A stretch of DNA of 64,000 nucleotides, from contig LATX02000252.1 in assembly GCA_001466705.2 (NCBI GenBank), positions 62,001-126,000 on the forward strand, in the 5' to 3' direction. A model generated the notes under the pieces. That model ran no database searches. It was given only the letters and a program-made list of their open reading frames with translations, and was not told the origin of the DNA. The translations under genes were made by a program, and so were the position numbers. Shown here piece by piece: positions 36,419-47,934 of this stretch (its first letter is position 1; each line of letters opens with the position of its first letter). This stretch comes from Moniliophthora roreri. Lineage: Eukaryota > Basidiomycota > Agaricomycetes > Agaricales > Marasmiaceae.

Positions 36419-37459
36419 GGCAATCAGTATTTTTCAACCACTTTGGGCTCTAGCTTATTTAGTTGAGACCTGAGATTGTAACCCAAACCAGAGATATAAA
36501 TAAAAGCTAGGAAGAGCTTAGTTTTTAACGCAAGAGGCGTGTTTTCTGATAAGAAGAATATTGTATCAGTTTACCAAGAGGGTAGCTGATGTGCATCAGT
36601 ATAGTCTGGTGTTTCGACATGAATCAGAGAGGGTTTCAGGCTAGCAGTGTCTAGAAGATTTGTCCTCTTGAGAATCATTGCATAACATAGCTAAGAGGGC
36701 TATATTCAGGTACAAGAGGTATCTTTGTTCTTGCTTAGAAGAAGTTTATTCTTTGGGCAGTTTCTGGTTGAACATTGATACCAGTATTTGCTTTGAAGTG
36801 ATTAATAAAACTATAAACCCATAAATATTATACAAAACGAACACCAATCTCGATCTGAGAAGTTGTTTTGAAGGCATTCATCTCTGAACTACTGAGCGAG
36901 ACATTGAGAAATTATTCTTGACATTGTNGGCAATCAGTATTTTTCAACCACTTTGGGCTCTAGCTTATTTAGTTGTGCAAGAGGCACAGGCTAGTTGAGA
37001 CCTGAGATTGTAACCCAAACCAGAGATATAAATAAAAGCTAGGAAGAGCTTAGTTTTTAGTGCAAGAGGCATGTTTTCTGATAAGAAGAATATTGTATCA
37101 GTTTACCAAGAGGGTAACTGACATGCATCAGTATAGTCTGGTGTTTCAATGTGAATCAGAGAGGGTTTCAGGCTAGCAGTGTCTAGAAGATTTGTCCTCT
37201 TGAGAATCATTGCAGAACATAGCTAAGAGGGCTATATTCAGATACAAGAGGTACCTTTATTCTCACTTAGAAGAAGTTTATTCTTTGGGCAGTTTCTGGT
37301 TGAAAATCTATACTAGTATTTGCTTTCGAAGTGATAATAAACCCACATAACCAATAAATATTATACAAAAAGAACACCAATCTCGATCTGAGAAGTTGTT
37401 TTGAAGGCATTCATCTCTGAACTACTGAGCGAGACATTGAGAAATTATTCTTGACGTTG
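36419..37459. repeat. LTR-like repeat, two copies across an N
   Basis: Bases 36419-36927 and 36929-37459 are two similar copies joined by an N at 36928. Both begin GGCAATCAGTATTTTTCAAC and end GAGAAATTATTCTTGAC. They differ by an insertion of about 22 bp and by scattered transitions, several at CpG. The TATAAATAAAAGC motif and the A/G-rich untranslated-looking content suit a long terminal repeat. Exact LTR ends and target duplications could not be fixed. Confidence 0.55.
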
Positions 37460-39189
37460 CGGTAACAGTGAACCACGCCGAACCAACTCGCAAACAAAAC
37501 TGAGAATCAAGAACTTATATATACCTTTTTTGGGGGTATTTTGGCACCACAGGCCTCATGTTTTCATAGTAGAGGCATAGGTTTTTGAGCATCTTCATCT
37601 GGAGCCCACTGCGAGGGAGGTTCTAGAGAATATTATCAGTGAATTACTTGATACAAAGAGATAAACTTCAGAAGAGACAATCAGATAGAGAATATTAGTT
37701 AAATCTTGAAGAGATTTGACACCAAAACCACTAGAGATCTTAGTGACAAGGAAAGATCTAGAGTAAAGGACTAGTCAAGATTAGTCTAAAGAAAAGAACC
37801 ATTGAAGAATTTGTTCAAGGTTCCAGTTCACAGACAGAAGGAGCTTTGTTTAGTCAATTCGAAGCTTCATCGTCATCACAGTCCAGTGTAGGAAGGAGAG
37901 TGACAAGGAGTCATATGCAAAATACAGGCTCACAGTTACTACCACCTGCAGAGAGTTTTACTAGAAGCAGAGTGCCCGTATATCCAGCTTCNGCATCAAC
38001 TGTTGATAGCTCATAAAGCCTGGAACAAGCCTCCACAAACCCATATGCACCCAATCAACTATAATCAACTTGGTAAGATACATTGGCAGCCCCTGTTTAT
38101 ATTGTCACTGATTTGGCATCTTTATGTTAGCCTCGGGATCTGAATCCTGCTTCTAGGACAGTAGATAAGGCATTTTTGTTGGGTTTCAGAATGATGGTAG
38201 CCAGGTGATTGCTATGGCGAATAATTCCAATTTCACAAGACTTATCTTTGTACAAGTGAAGATAGATTTAGACACTATGATCTCCCCCACATCTCATTTC
38301 TACTTGTCAACATTCTCAGACAAGTGGCTTTACCCTTTGAATCCCAATACAACAGTCAAGGTCAACTTCTTTATCCATCAACCCAACCCGTTCTCAACAG
38401 CTATAAATGGGTAAGGAAACATGGTTTCCAGAGAGTACACAACTGAATCCCAACATAGTCTCTGGACATGGTCCACTACATGAAATCTTCTGCTGATCAA
38501 CAGTCTATCGTCAACACTAAATGCAGCCAGTCAGAACTTCTTGCACTCAGTGTCACACAACCATCGCAGTGCTTGCTCACATACGTGCCACTTTGAGGTG
38601 TGTCACATTAGCTCACAGGTACATATGAAGTTGTTTGTTATCTCTTCATACTTCTAATTACAAGTGAATTGCAGCAGTCCTAGGCTGAAATGACAATCAA
38701 TCCATCATAGTCTGTTTCAGACAGATAATATGTTACTTTTCATCATGCTCTGTCCTTAAGGCATAGAATGAGTTGTCAGAATTACCAAAAAAAGGTGAGT
38801 CTTCTCTCACTGACCTCTGTCTACAATCTTATCCAACTGTGATTCCATCTACTTGGAAACAGCCTCTGTTTCAAGCTTGACCTCACACAATGTTTGATTA
38901 TGAAAATGTCTTCACCTGACTGACTTGCAAGTACTATGTCCAATTCAGCCCCCTGAGTGTGATGACAGAGCTGACCCTTTGGTTTGACAGGTCCTCTCTT
39001 CTCATTCCTTCTTATGTGTATGCACATATTGCTTTCATTTCACATTCACAGCTGGCAAATTATTGTTTATTTTTATGCCACCAGGGCTAACATCAAGATA
39101 TCCAATGTAAATAGTACATATGGGTGTTGAATATTCATACTTTCTTGTTGCATTCTGTGATGGTGCTCAGTAGCTTCCTGAACTCTCAG
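37460..39189. other. Probable decayed retroelement interior and unassigned sequence
   Basis: Sequence following the LTR-like copy starts with a short leader. From about 37620 it has glutamate/serine-rich, gag-like composition on the plus strand (for example SSSQSSVGRRVTRSHMQ near 37870-37920) interrupted by stops and by an N at 37992. No protease, reverse transcriptase or integrase motif is visible before 39190. From 38200 onward there are only short open frames. Confidence 0.35.
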
Positions 39190-39354
39190 CACAGTGTAAA
39201 TGTGTTAGTTGGCTTACTGGCTGGATAGCTGCTTACTAGCCGAGCCAAGCCAAATTGCCGGCTTTCAGCTGGTAGCCATTGGCGACAGTGGCTTGGCTTG
39301 TACTAGCTCAGCTTGACTGGCTAGCAGCTTGAAGCCGAACCGGTTGCAACACTA
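39190..39354. mobile_element. Right end of a second hAT-like element
   Basis: About 160 bp are dense in GGCT/AGCC and AGCTTG motifs and end GGTTGCAACACTA at 39354. Read from the terminus inward this is TAGTGTTGCAACCGGTTCGG, with subterminal GGCTTCAAGC motifs like those at the 21.7-kb hAT end. The matching left end was not found in the window. Confidence 0.6.
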
Positions 39355-39428
39355 CCCAGATCCATAGCCGTTTTTTGAAACATGCACCTGCAGCCGCTCT
39401 GACAGTAATTGAATCTTATGGCAGTAGC

Positions 39429-40194
39429 AAGAGGATCCAGATTCGAGCGATTTGTATACCCGAATGCTCGCGTGGTGAGTTGATAGGCAGGGCGGCAGGA
39501 TATGCCGAATATGACATAAGCCCCGTTTTCATCTCTCATCTTGCTCTCATCGATAACAAGCATTCAACTAGTCTGTTTTTCTTTCTTATCCCCGTTTCCA
39601 ACATTCACAAATCATGTACAAGTATTCAAAGATGAAATACAGTCAAGCTATCTACTCAATCAAGTTGTGGGGTGCAAACTTCTCGGACTCTTTGCAACAC
39701 GAGTCCTTGAGGGCGTGATAGGCAATACTTGGGAGGACCGCTTCTCAGCTCGGCGCCTGGGCGTTTCTGGGCACGCGGATACTGTGACGGTTTTGGACGG
39801 CTACTCCAGAACTAATTCTTGTGGGATGCCGAGGCAAACTTGTTCGTATCCACTGACTCGTGCCTTTTCGAGGAATGCTTGCTACACAAAGGTGGGCCAA
39901 TCATCTCCATGACAATCCTTCAGGTGTACTTACAGGGGAATTATAGTCCCATTGAGAGCCCAGGGCAGTGAGTTAAGTATTAAGAGGTCGCAGAATGACC
40001 TTACGCGTGTGGCATCTATAGAAGACGCGTCGTGCCGTATGGCGTATAGGCAGGAGCAGGATGAATGAAAGGAGAAATCGGTGGTTGGCGCTGACGTGTG
40101 TACAATGCGACCGTTCGGCATATCCTGCCGCCCCGCCTATCAACTCACCACGCGAGCATTCGGGTATACAAATCGCTCGAATCTGGATCCTCTT
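39429..40194. mobile_element. Element with 81-bp inverted terminal arms
   Basis: The arms 39429-39509 and 40114-40194 are inverted copies differing at one position in 81. They contain GGATCCAGATTCGAGCGATT and end in GGATATGCCGAA. The 604-bp interior has a plus-strand frame (39541-39912) with GLFATRVLEGVIGNTWEDRF, not recognised. The near-identical arms indicate a young insertion or inverted duplication. Confidence 0.75.
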
Positions 40195-40340
40195 GTCGGG
40201 AACCGGGGTCGGAGTTGAGTTGGGTTGATTTTGGCTGATTTTGGCGCAAGATGGGTTCAGTTGAGCTAAACTCGGAAGTTGCGGCGAACCCATCTTGCGC
40301 CAAAATCAGCCGAACTCAACCCTAATCCCGGTTCCCGAGC
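40195..40340. mobile_element. Hairpin MITE, about 145 bp
   Basis: The left arm CGGGAACCGGGG...TTTTGGCGCAAGATGGGTTC is mirrored by GAACCCATCTTGCGCCAAAA...CCCGGTTCCCG. The loop is about 27 bp. The left arm has a small internal duplication of the GATTTTGG motif. The element abuts the right arm of the 81-bp inverted repeat. No clear target duplication was seen. Confidence 0.8.
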
Positions 40341-40511
40341 AGGGCCTAAATATTTCAAATCGCATTAAGAGAACGGTGGGTTCATGCGGGAAAACCTCGG
40401 ATAATCCTTCTGAGACGATTAATTGCTTGATTTTAGGCGAAAAAACCTTATGGGAAGTCATCCATTGACTGTCCCCACGTCCTGAATGCGAATAAATACA
40501 TTACAAGGTCA

Positions 40512-42087
40512 TTACGCCAGTAGGTCCTTCCATTTATCACTTTCTTCACGTGCTAACGGCGCCATACCAAACGAGTACACATGCATCTCTGTTATACCTT
40601 GAGATGCAGATTGATTGGTGAAACGTATGTCCGACAAGGCGGTGTCCCGACATTCGACATTTCGACCGAGTTGTGCTCGAACCATAATCAACGTTGGAGC
40701 AATACCCTGTCAGGCATGTAAAAGATCCTTCACTGATTTTTCGATAGCAGCCATATCACTTACAGCACTAAGAGGAATCAGCACATGGAAATCGAAGGGC
40801 ACTTTCTCGGGACTTGTAGTGTTCTCCTGAACGAGACTTGCAATTATGATCGTTGGATAGAGTACCCCAGACTCAAGTCTGGAGAGTCGAAAGGTGATTA
40901 GCATGACTCTCAAGCACTCAAAATATGACTCACATTATTCTCGAGATCAGGTGAACAAAGGTGTCACTAGCTTGAACACCTTGGATGCGGGCTTGCCAGT
41001 ATATCCACCAAATACGTCCGGCTTGATACGTCTGGGTCAGCGTTGGATGCGGGGCATGTTGGAGGAAAGGACGAACCAGTAAGGAGAGTAAGAATGGAGT
41101 TGACGGTAGCGCCAGTTGTTAAGTATATAAAAGCGAGGTAGTCTCCGGTGTTGTATAGTACCTCGTTTGAGTGAATCCTTGGGTCCCTAGTACCAATCGC
41201 CATCATTACGGCGCTGACGAGTCCGAGGGCTTGAGCGATTTTGTTAAAGGTCAATGAGAGGAAGGTCATTTTGGAGGTATACACACCGTTTGCGGCCACC
41301 GATGCTATTATCAAGGGGATGGCGACTCGTTTTTTAGAGCTCCAGATTACAAAGCAACGATGAATCTGGAGTAGGACATTAATCATGATGGCATGAAATG
41401 TACGGGATACGAACAAGCATATAATCAGTTGTGATGCTGGGGTGATGACGACTTTAGTCTTGAGCCCCGCGTGTCAGTGACGAAAGGACATACTTTAGAA
41501 AGACAGGGAGGATGAATCTGAAAGAGCTATATAAGCCCAGCAATCGGTAATATAGTCTTGACGATAGATAGATAGTTACTTACTGGACAATTTTGGTCAT
41601 AACGTCGTATGTAAAATGGTACGCGAGTGGCTCAGGGTCCCTAATCTTCACTGTCGTAAAGGCAGCAATGGAGTCGCAGATTAAGAGGATGGTGGTATCC
41701 ACAAGGAACGCCGTAGATAGTACGAAGAGAACCACTATCAGCGATATGTGTAGGTTCCGACTGGCACGTTGGTCGCCGTCCAGCTGGCGGCTGCGTGTCA
41801 TATATAGGCACATCCCGAATAACAGGACATAGAAGCCTGACAGAAGATTAATTGACTGGTTCCCCGGAACGATTTGAGTGTGGACATACCATATACGAAG
41901 TATAGCACCTGGTATACCCGAGTTGTATCCGTTATGCAAACAAGAGATGATAGCTGAATGACCAACGTACTGATAAGTTGACTATCGGAAGAATGAGAGC
42001 TCCGGTGACGGGAATATCGATCTCTTCAGGGAGTGTTGATGACCTGGGTGCTGCAGATAGAGAAGGTGCTTGGTCCGTAAAGTTCAT
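40512..42087 (-). CDS. Basidiomycete multi-pass membrane protein (uncharacterised)
   Basis: The gene runs from ATG 42087 (MNFTDQAPSLSAAPRSSTLP) to TAA 40514-40512, after KWKDLLA. Exons contain a string of hydrophobic helices: LLSGFYVLLFGMCLYMT, LHISLIVVLFVLSTAFLVDT (41715-41774 region), AIMINVLLQIHRCFVIW, VAIPLIIASVAANGVY and LAFIYLTTGATVNSILTLLT. Next comes the segment RIWWIYWQAR, which in many basidiomycete seven-helix proteins precedes the last two helices, then LESGVLYPTIIIASLV. The cytosolic tail starts GIAPTLIMVRAQLGRNVE after a 56-bp intron. The overall pattern is a seven-helix protein of an agaricomycete-expanded family of unknown role. Transport or sensing in a membrane is plausible but not shown. 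Confidence 0.75.
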
Positions 42088-43374
42088 CTTTGGCCAGTTT
42101 TATACTACCAGTACGGTGCTTTGGTATATTGGCTTTGAAACCACTCCCCGACAACCCCTAACTTGCGGCTGGGACAGGAGTCAAACATCACTTTAACTTG
42201 AATATCGACGTGAACATGCTGACCTCGATAAGCCGGTGATTGAGAAAGCAAGATACAAAAAGCCTATGGGGAGGATTGAAGGCGGCTGGGTTTTGTCAAC
42301 ATAATTGCCTTTTCCTATGCCTAACTTATAGCAAATAGCTGAAGAAGCTCACCAAAGGATTCTGCAGGCAAGGGATGATATTGTGGTGATGGGAGAAGGT
42401 AGCTTGATGACGCGCGGCACAGAAACCAAGGTTCTCGGATCATTTCCTGCAGCTCAAGGGGGGGGCAAGAAAAAAATTTAAGATATAGCGCCGGATTTTT
42501 CTCTAAGAGGACCTCGGAGGGAACCAACCAACCATCACGTGCTAGACTTGCTATATATGGTAATCATTACATAATCAGTCTGCTCTGCATCCGCGCATCC
42601 GCAACCTTTTCTCCTCAATAACGACGCCTTTTGACCATCTCGCATGCCCTGCAGGTCCAGTTCGACCTCGAATATGTTATGGAACTAGATGAAACACATG
42701 GGTGAGTAATGTGTTTGAACCATTACATTGAATCTGACTCACAAAGCGGGTTTCCACAGCCCTTGCTTTTGCAGGTTACAATCTGGTTTTCCGCTACGGC
42801 AGCCTCAGTTTCACTGATATGAGCCCCACACTCATATTACGGCCTCGACGTAGCCGGCTGGGTCGCCCGCTTATTTGATTATCATCCGGAATCGCAGTTG
42901 TTGCATTTATCGCTTTCGCATTCGGATTCCCCTGGTACGTCATCTTCTACTTCGTCTGATTCATCACTCTCATGCTCTTCTGGTCTAAAAGGGTGGTACT
43001 TCATTACTATGTCCTTGAAAAGAGAAGAACAACATACTGCAGTGCAAGTCAAGAACTTCCCATCAATAACGGGAAGGTTATCCAGTTCCTAAGTTGAGCG
43101 CCGATGAATCTATGGGACATTATGGCATATACAGTGGTTCTTCTCACCAGTAGTGGGTCATTCGACATGGCGTTGATGGTCAGCGCTGTGCATTAGGACA
43201 AAATTTTTTTCTTGGGGACATTTCTCTATGCTAGTTTGCTCCGAATAGGTAGCTAGGACAAGGGAAACTGCCTAAATTTTTTGGGTATGAAAAAATTTTT
43301 AAGAGACCTCTGGACCGAACCAACCAACCGGCAGTATATGCCGGAACCATGGTCCGCCCCCCCCTTGCTGCAGC
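42088..43374. other. Intergenic interval without identified genes
   Basis: Short frames only. A direct repeat of about 60 bp with AACCAACCAACC near 42475-42535 recurs at 43275-43335, with AAAAAATTT(T)TTAAG upstream in both, suggesting ends of a small element about 0.8 kb apart. A plus-strand Ser-rich frame (42898-43092) looks like low-complexity chance coding. Confidence 0.35.
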
Positions 43375-43771
43375 TGGTTCCGCTGCGGCTTATGCAAATC
43401 AATCCCATCCGCATTCATGGGCGCTTCGCGAGAGCATTCAGCCCATGTATGTTATAGAGCACTTACACAGGACAATATATCAGCATCAATTCATCTCTTT
43501 GAATGATATAGAGGAAAGCTATGGAAAGCCATTCCCCAAAGCTACACAAAGATGCTTCATGGACAAACCAAGACTACATTGCATCAAAAAGATCACCCCG
43601 AATGCACGAAATTATTGACTGAAAGTATACCGTGCAGAAATCTGTAGGTGCTCTATAACATACATGAGTACTTGTAGGTGTCGAAAAGGCACGTGAAGTG
43701 CCCTTGCAAGCGCTGGGCGAAGCGCCCATGAATGCGGATGGGAAAGTTGCATAAGCCGCCGCGGAACCAGG
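43375..43771. repeat. Imperfect inverted repeat with about 170-bp spacer
   Basis: The left arm 43375-43470 (GGTTCCGCTGCGGCTTATGC, CATCCGCATTCATGGGCGCT, CATGTATGTTATAGAGCAC) is repeated inverted at 43643-43771. The right arm has about 35 extra bases in the middle. The same residues (GSAAAYA) can be read from both arms on opposite strands. This could be a small fold-back element or an inverted gene fragment. Confidence 0.7.
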
Positions 43772-45283
43772 ATCCGACGGTTTTTTATCAGAACAGACTC
43801 TCAAGGACCCGATCAACCGACAATCTCGCCCCGGCTCCGATGTTGCACCTCCTAATACCGACCACCGCCGTGTTCCATTTTGGAATGCTTTCCGAGTTCG
43901 CCAACTTTCGATATGCAGAACTAGAACAGAGCCAAAGAAAAAAAAAATGGACGATGATGGCAGCTTCTCTACGCACGACAGGAAATTGGAGTAACATTTC
44001 ATCTGGGACACGGAGGAGTAGAAAAATGGAATGTCTGCGGAGGGGGGGGGGGGGGGGGGGGGGACCGAATTTTGGTTATGCAGATGACGCTGGTTGGGTC
44101 GGGAGCGTCGAACTGACGGTAAATTTCGGGCCCGTCATTCTGAAAAACGACGCTGAAATTGAGACAGGAACCACGAAGACGTTTAGTTTGGGAGATAAAT
44201 ATCGGGTTAACGTCTATAACTACATGCCCTGCTGCTGCCAGCTCAACCGTTCTTATCGTTGTCGGACCCATGCCTGTATCTGACTCTACCCGGACACCTG
44301 ATTCATGTGCGTGGTTCTAACACATCCTCCATGTCCTCATAATCAAATATCTTCGTTTTTTTTTTTTCAGCATGCCAAATTTCGGAAAGACGACGGTAAC
44401 CAACCAAAGAGGAGACACGACGAAGAGAGCAACTACTTCCAAGGGCTCTTGTCGACTTCACTTGGGAAGGGAAGAATGGGGACGGCGTATAAGGAAACCG
44501 CAGTCGTATGGTTACTCTGGTCGGAAGATGGTGAGCTTAGGCTCTGGCACCCCCCTGAAGGCTGGAACTAATGTCGTGACAGACACGAGGACCTGAACTG
44601 CAACCTGCACGACCCAGCCGAACAGTCCCCATCCTTTGTGGTACGCCGGTGTAGCACTATTATCCAATGCTGGTACGTGTTCCTACTGTAGTCCTCTATC
44701 TCGTCCTGACCAGTTCTTTAATCTAGTGCGAAAAGGACGCCTGAACATGCAAAGAAGCATTGCAGTATCTAGCTCGTGCAGACTTCCAACGAGAGCTCGC
44801 GAGTGATTCCTGGCTGCATGTCGACAATCACCTCCGCGTACGTGACTAGGAAACTGCTGGATATACATCTGACCCAGTATTTTTCAGGTAGTCCGCCAGT
44901 CCTATACGTGTTCTCCTTTTCCCCGAATGGAGCATTACCAATTTAGCAACGATGATGGCTCATACGACTGTTGAGGTCTCAACACCAAGCCCTTTCTATC
45001 AAAACGGGTATGGAGATAGTTGATCAGACAAACGCGAGAATGCACGTCGCTCTTCATGTTTACCTATGGGAAGATACCTACAGCTTACATGTTTGTTTCT
45101 AGATCCATGCTTTCCAAGCCATGCATATCAAGACTGCAAGTGAGCACAAATCACTATTGCGTTCATGGTTCGCGTGCTTGGGGCACACCAATCTTGGAAC
45201 CGGGTTTTCAGGGTGCTACGACGAGAGCGGCAGTAGGCTATGGGGCGAGATGATAGGGCGAACAAATGACGACCAGGTTCAGT
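43772..45283. other. Unassigned interval with poly-G tract
   Basis: A run of 22 G at 44042-44063 lies before a plus-strand frame with VGSVELTVNFGPVILKNDAE (44097-44156) and a following frame at 44372-44596 with many Arg, Lys and Thr. The two could be exons of a small gene, but no splice chain or family was evident. The rest (44640-45283) shows nothing recognisable. Confidence 0.3.
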
Positions 45284-45930
45284 GAATGAGTAACCGTCTC
45301 CACTAGGCGATACTTAAACGCTCTCTTCCAGGCTAGTACTTGTCGAGTCAAAGAGCGAGTGTAATGGCGTCACGGAGAGCAATGCGTTTCTTGAATATCA
45401 CACTTTCATGCTCGGTGAGTTAGCCAGCTCCGCCCAGTGATACTGGTAGCTCAATCGTTGTGCTTGCACGTCAAGCCTACGCAACTTGTTGATGATACCA
45501 GGCTCTCAGTTACCAGAACCTCGTTCGTCTCCCCATGATCGATATCGGGGCTTTCGTGAATGAGCTTGAGAGAGAGGCAGGGATACATCGAACCAGGTGC
45601 ATGCACGTTAACTCAGGGTTCCTTGCTCGACTTCCTTCGTGCTCGGTGACCTGCTAGGGGGTGGTGGTTGGAGAGCGAGTGAATTCAAGCCGTCGAGGGA
45701 GTCTTCAGTGTAGACGGTGAGTAACCATCTCCACTAGGCGACACTAAAACTCAAAACGTTCACATTTATAGGCCAGTACTCCTCGAGCTCGGTGGTACTA
45801 AAACCCTGTCAATCTCCCCAGTCCTTGGACCACTCAGGGGGCTGAGCTTACACTTTTGACGAGTCATTCTCAGAGAGCGAGCGTTGGCTATATCGAACAG
45901 GGTTTTCTTTGGGTGCATTCGTTCTTCATG
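45284..45930. repeat. Degenerate repeats, period about 430 bp
   Basis: A segment with GAGTAACCGTCTCCACTAGG at 45290-45309 recurs as GAGTAACCATCTCCACTAGG at 45720-45739. Nearby phrases (CTTCATGCTCGGT, CATCGAACC, GGTTTTC) also recur from 45190 to 45940 in the same orientation. The copies are eroded. No protein or RNA function is evident. Confidence 0.5.
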
Positions 45931-46104
45931 CTCGGTCCGGTAAAGAGTCCATATTCACCAGTCAGCTCATGCGATGTTTTGTCTAGGACTTGGCGCTCTT
46001 TGGCCTACCGGGGTGTCATGGAGAGGATGCAGGTGGTAGAAGATTCTCTGCTTGTAGTGGTAGTACTGTGGCGCAAAAGAAAAACTTACGATTCTGCAGT
46101 CTAC

Positions 46105-46203
46105 TGGACACACTGGGAATTGAACCCAGCACCCCCCGCAAAGCTTACCGCATTATCGAGACCAATGCTAAGCGGATGTGATAACCAACTACACCATGTG
46201 CCC
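46105..46203 (-). tRNA. tRNA-Ala (AGC) with 25-nt intron
   Basis: Read on the minus strand, the acceptor arms GGGCACA and TGTGTCC pair with a G3-U70 wobble, the identity element of alanine tRNAs. The anticodon loop TTAGCAT gives AGC. The anticodon stem TCCGC/GCGGG closes around a 25-nt insertion after the base 3' of the anticodon, the standard tRNA intron site. The T arm is CTGGG-TTCAATT-CCCAG. The spliced length is 74 nt including the discriminator A. It lies about 280 bp downstream of the chitin synthase stop. Confidence 0.9.
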
Positions 46204-46484
46204 GGATATCTTCCAACTACTACTGTCTTCCGTTCCCCATTCGCTTGATATGCTTGTATAATAGAAGGAAGAAAATCATAAATACATCGTATCATATCGT
46301 GATATATAGGGTATACACACAGTCCAAATATTGCGAGGAGTAATAAATATTACTGTACGTGCGTGTAGTAAAAACAAACAACGACAACGATAAACGATAA
46401 ACGACAACAAGTCCTTATGCTTTTATCCGGGTCCATCCTTCCAAAAAAAAAGATCCTTAAATCCTTGTCCGACAGCCTCAACGT

Positions 46485-47900
46485 CTACTCTCCCGCAAAC
46501 AATCTAACCACCATATACGTCGTACTCCCCACAAACCGTACAAACGCTAGAGCTGCCACACTGAATAACAAAAAGGCCATGTATCCCTTGACACTGTTTT
46601 GAGCACCTTGGTCTTCGGCTTTACCGTTGGCTTGGACAATGACGGCGGCTAGGAGGGCGTTGGAGAGGGTCCATGCTAAAAAGACACTGTTGGAAAAAAA
46701 ATGTCAGCGTCGTCGTATCAAGGGGGAGGTGTGAATGAAAACGCACTTTGTCCTAAACGTTCTATAATAATCCTCCTGATCCGGTCCTCCACTCGACTCC
46801 ACCTTGGGCGGTTTCGTCCTCAACACATGTAACGCATCTTCATATCCAGCATTGATATCCTTCTTTTCTGTCGGTACAGCTACTTCCACCTATGTAACAT
46901 TCATCAGCAACCCAAGGCCCATGCGTAGAAGAGAAGCAGGCATACAGCATTCGAATCCTTCTTAACCTGTACCACACCCAAATCCGTCGACACCTTGTTA
47001 TCACCTTTTGTTCCCCATGATACATCGTGGACATTGGCGAATGCATAAACGTTTAGGACGGCAATGTAGGATGGTGCCATGAGGAGGTATTGGATGAAGG
47101 AGGTTATCATGTGCCATGGTTCAAACTGCGAGCGGACAACCGAGTAAGCAAGTATATCAAGTACTGCCAGCCAATAAATCACTCACGAAAATCAAACTAG
47201 CAGCAATATACAACCCCAATGTGGCCGCCAACGAAATGATGATGTTCCTAAATATCGAATTGGTGAAAAAGTCTCCGAACGTGAGACCTCCTTGGGTAGA
47301 ATCGATGTTTTGGATGCCTTTGATGGCGAGGAAGAAGGCGGCGAACTGTGTTGGGGCGGGTGGGAGGATGGGAGAGCAAGGGTAAGGCGACGGGTGGGAG
47401 GGCGAGCGAGGGCAAGGGTAAACGGGCGGGAGAGCGAGGGTAAGGGGGCGGAAGAGCGAGCAAGCAAGGATAACGCAAGCAGGCAGGGAGAACAACCAAG
47501 CAAATGAATGAATGAATGAGCGAGCAACCCAAACAACACTCGGAAGAAGGGCAAACACACCGTCATATAAATCGTAATCAACCCAAACCCAACAAACGCA
47601 ATCGTATACTGCCATTTGGCACCTTGTGGTCTGTTACCCATTGATAAGAGGAAACACATGACGAGGAGACCTGGGTGGAGGAACGTCAATCAGTTGAGGT
47701 GAAAAAGCAATGTGAAGGAGGGGGGGAGTTACTCACCCAAATAAAAATAATTCAAAATGACATTAACCACTCGAATACCTTTCCCAAGCTTAAATTCCGG
47801 ATCTTCCATCGCATCCGAGAGAATAACAAAGGCGATGTAATAGTTGGCTAAAGCGAACCATGAAAAGATGAGATTGAAGAGTTGGTAGAACATCTGTTGT

Positions 47901-47934
<34 letters not shown>

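Noticed and set aside
44042..44063. Poly-G tract as a possible G-quadruplex regulatory element
   Set aside because: A single homopolymer run without neighbouring gene evidence is more simply a microsatellite or sequencing-prone tract.
47192..47689. Long minus-strand frames rich in Leu, Pro and Ser inside the chitin synthase gene
   Set aside because: They read through a longer intron with GGGCGGGAGAGCGAGGG-type repeats. The true coding frame is spliced around it.
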